A stretch of DNA of 64,000 nucleotides from the NCBI GenBank assembly GCA_936450465.1, contig OW388293.1, positions 87,876,134-87,940,133 of the forward strand. The letters are read 5' to 3'. This stretch comes from Gibbula magus (Eukaryota > Mollusca > Gastropoda > Trochida > Trochidae). This document shows, piece by piece, positions 61,001-64,000 of the stretch. The notes beneath the pieces were generated by a model. It saw only the letters and a program-made list of their open reading frames with translations, was not told the origin of the DNA and made no database searches. Each line of letters begins with the position of its first letter. The first letter of the stretch is position 1. The position numbers were made by a program, and so were the translations under genes.

Positions 61001-64000
61001 ATTCTTTACTACATCGTGTACCACATTCTTTACTACATCGTGTACCACCTTCTTTACTACATCGCGTACCACATTCTTTACTACATCGCGTACCACATTC
61101 TTTACTACATCGTGTACCACCTTCTTTACTACATCGCGTACCACATTCTTTACTACATCGTGTACCACCTTCTTTACTACATCGTGTACCACATTCTTTA
61201 CTACATCGTGTACCACATTCTTTACTACATCGTGTACCACCTTCTTTACTACATCGTGTACCACATTCTTTACTACATCGTGTACCACATTCTTTACTAC
61301 ATCGTGTACCACCTTCTTTACTACATCGCGTACCACATTCTTTACTACATCGTGTACCACATTCTTTACTACATCGCGTACCACCTTCTTTACTACATCG
61401 TGTACCACATTCTTTACTACATCGTGTACCACCTTCTTTACTACATCGTGTACCACATTCTTTACTACATCGCGTACCACATTCTTTACTACATCGTGTA
61501 CCACATTCTTTACTACATCGTGTACCACATTCTTTACTACATCGTGTACCACCTTCTTTACTACATCGCGTACCACATTCTTTACTACATCGTGTACCAC
61601 CTTCTTTACTACATCGTGTACCACCTTCTTTACTACATCGTGTACCACATTCTTTACTACATCGTGTACCACCTTCTTTACTACATCGCGTACCACATTC
61701 TTTACTACATCGTGTACCACCTTCTTTACTACATCGCGTACCACATTCTTTACTACATCGTGTACCACATTCTTTACTACATCGTGTACCACCTTCTTTA
61801 CTACATCGCGTACCACATTCTTTACTACATCGCGTACCACATTCTTTACTACATCGTGTACCACCTTCTTTACTACATCGCGTACCACATTCTTTACTAC
61901 ATCGTGTACCACCTTCTTTACTACATCGCGTACCACATTCTTTACTACATCGTGTACCACATTCTTTACTACATCGTGTACCACCTTCTTTACTACATCG
62001 CGTACCACATTCTTTACTACATCGTGTACCACATTCTTTACTACATCGCGTACCACATTCTTTACTACATCGTGTACCACCTTCTTTACTACATCGTGTA
62101 CCACATTCTTTACTACATCGTGTACCACCTTCTTTACTACATCGTGTACCACATTCTTTACTACATCGTGTACCACATTCTTTACTACATCATGTACCAC
62201 CTTCTTTACTACATCGTGTACCACATTCTTTACTACATCGTGTACCACCTTCTTTACTACATCGCGTACCACATTCTTTACTACATCGTGTACCACATTC
62301 TTTACTACATCGTGTACCACCTTCTTTACTACATCGCGTACCACATTCTTTACTACATCGCGTACCACATTCTTTACTACATCGTGTACCACCTTCTTTA
62401 CTACATCGTGTACCACATTCTTTACTACATCGTGTACCACCTTCTTTACTACATCGCGTACCACATTCTTTACTACATCGTGTACCACATTCTTTACTAC
62501 ATCGCGTACCACCTTCTTTACTACATCGTGTACCACATTCTTTACTACATCGTGTACCACCTTCTTTACTACATCGTGTACCACATTCTTTACTACATCG
62601 CGTACCACATTCTTTACTACATCGTGTACCACATTCTTTACTACATCGTGTACCACATTCTTTACTACATCGTGTACCACCTTCTTTACTACATCGCGTA
62701 CCACATTCTTTACTACATCGTGTACCACCTTCTTTACTACATCGTGTACCACCTTCTTTACTACATCGTGTACCACATTCTTTACTACATCGTGTACCAC
62801 CTTCTTTACTACATCGCGTACCACATTCTTTACTACATCGTGTACCACCTTCTTTACTACATCGCGTACCACATTCTTTACTACATCGTGTACCACATTC
62901 TTTACTACATCGTGTACCACCTTCTTTACTACATCGCGTACCACATTCTTTACTACATCGCGTACCACATTCTTTACTACATCGTGTACCACCTTCTTTA
63001 CTACATCGTGTACCACATTCTTTACTACATCGCGTACCACCTTCTTTACTACATCGTGTACCACCTTCTTTACTACATCGCGTACCACATTCTTTACTAC
63101 ATCGCGTACCACCTTCTTTACTACATCGCGTACCACATTCTTTACTACATCGTGTACCACATTCTTTACTACATCGTGTACCACCTTCTTTACTACATCG
63201 CGTACCACATTCTTTACTACATCGCGTACCACATTCTTTACTACATCGTGTACCACCTTCTTTACTACATCGTGTACCACATTCTTTACTACATCGTGTA
63301 CCACATTCTTTACTACATCGTGTACCACCTTCTTTACTACATCGTGTACCACATTCTTTACTACATCGTGTACCACATTCTTTACTACATCGTGTACCAC
63401 ATTCTTTACTACATCGTGTACCACCTTCTTTACTACATCGCGTACCACATTCTTTACTACATCGCGTACCACCTTCTTTACTACATCGTGTACCACCTTC
63501 TTTACTACATCGTGTACCACATTCTTTACTACATCGTGTACCACATTCTTTACTACATCGTGTACCACCTTCTTTACTACATCGTGTACCACATTCTTTA
63601 CTACATCGTGTACCACATTCTTTACTACATCGTGTACCACATTCTTTACTACATCGTGTACCACCTTCTTTACTACATCGCGTACCACATTCTTTACTAC
63701 ATCGTGTACCACCTTCTTTACTACATCGCGTACCACATTCTTTACTACATCGTGTACCACATTCTTTACTACATCGTGTACCACCTTCTTTACTACATCG
63801 CGTACCACATTCTTTACTACATCGCGTACCACATTCTTTACTACATCGTGTACCACCTTCTTTACTACATCGTGTACCACATTCTTTACTACATCGTGTA
63901 CCACCTTCTTTACTACATCGCGTACCACATTCTTTACTACATCATGTACCACCTTCTTTACTACATCGTGTACCACCTTCTTTACTACATCGTGTACCAC
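58049..64000. repeat. 24-bp satellite, about 248 copies, running off the window
   Basis: Unit TTCTTTACTACATCGTGTAC CACC with three main toggles: GTGTACC or GCGTACC, CACC or CACA before TTC, and rare single changes (TCATG at 58639 and elsewhere; a variant unit at 60168). Related to the preceding 12-bp array (ACTACATCRTGTAC), so probably its doubled derivative. The minus strand has no stop for 1986 codons, an 8-residue VVK(K/N)VV(H/R)D repeat; I treat it as non-coding in the absence of a start, homology or unique flanks. Confidence 0.95.

Noticed and set aside
58040..64000. 1986-codon minus-strand frame as a giant repeat protein
   Set aside because: Pure 24-bp satellite with no unique terminus; kept only as a curiosity under findings.

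Overview
The window is eukaryotic. It contains multi-exon genes with GT-AG introns, LINE, DIRS, Penelope, Tc1, hAT and Tigger-like mobile elements, tRNA-derived SINEs and very large minisatellites. The element mix, the Ser/Thr-free 'ACTCACTC' SINE tails and the TTAGGG-type interstitial repeats fit a marine lophotrochozoan, most likely a mollusc. This is inference; nothing here fixes the species. There are no bacterial operons, CRISPR arrays or riboswitches.

Layout. 1-2295 is a 31-bp minisatellite; 2391-2592 a 25-bp one; 4590-5610 a 36-bp one built from telomere-like CCCTAA/TTAGGG blocks. 7749-13977 is a complete six-exon gene for a mitochondrial citramalyl-CoA lyase (CLYBL family, 348 residues); all exon phases join cleanly. 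Its introns 1 and 4 and its 3' UTR are filled with tandem arrays. 15502-20194 is a three-level nest: a Tigger-like TIR element holds a second TIR element, which holds a 5'-truncated LINE with a 936-codon reading frame. 20218-21932 is a broken Tc1-type transposon that itself carries two ~100-bp foldback inserts. 21929-27960 holds further LINE fragments and a tRNA-derived SINE whose tail matches that of the neighbouring CR1/L2-type LINE.

34227 to at least 56383 holds six exons of a second plus-strand gene (282 residues seen, 3' end not seen). It is a Ser/Gln-rich protein leading into a coiled coil, and I do not recognise it with confidence. Its intron 3 holds a nearly complete DIRS-type tyrosine-recombinase retrotransposon (37609-44877, with inverted termini, an internal complementary region and a recent ~750-bp internal duplication) inside a further TIR element, plus a Penelope-like GIY-YIG remnant. 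Intron 5 holds a 3.3-kb hAT-type element with a perfect 8-bp target duplication. 58049-64000 is one continuous 24-bp satellite that runs off the window.

Most unusual signal: in the two host genes, tandem arrays repeatedly start or end exactly at splice sites. Four arrays begin at the 5' splice-site GT, and two end at a 3' splice site and carry copies of the acceptor plus the first exon bases. That is six of eleven complete or partly seen introns. The CLYBL exon-5 acceptor with about 45 coding bases is copied about 27 times. Every repeat therefore carries a potential decoy splice site, and some introns stay open in the frame of the exon before them. This is the best candidate for something undescribed here.
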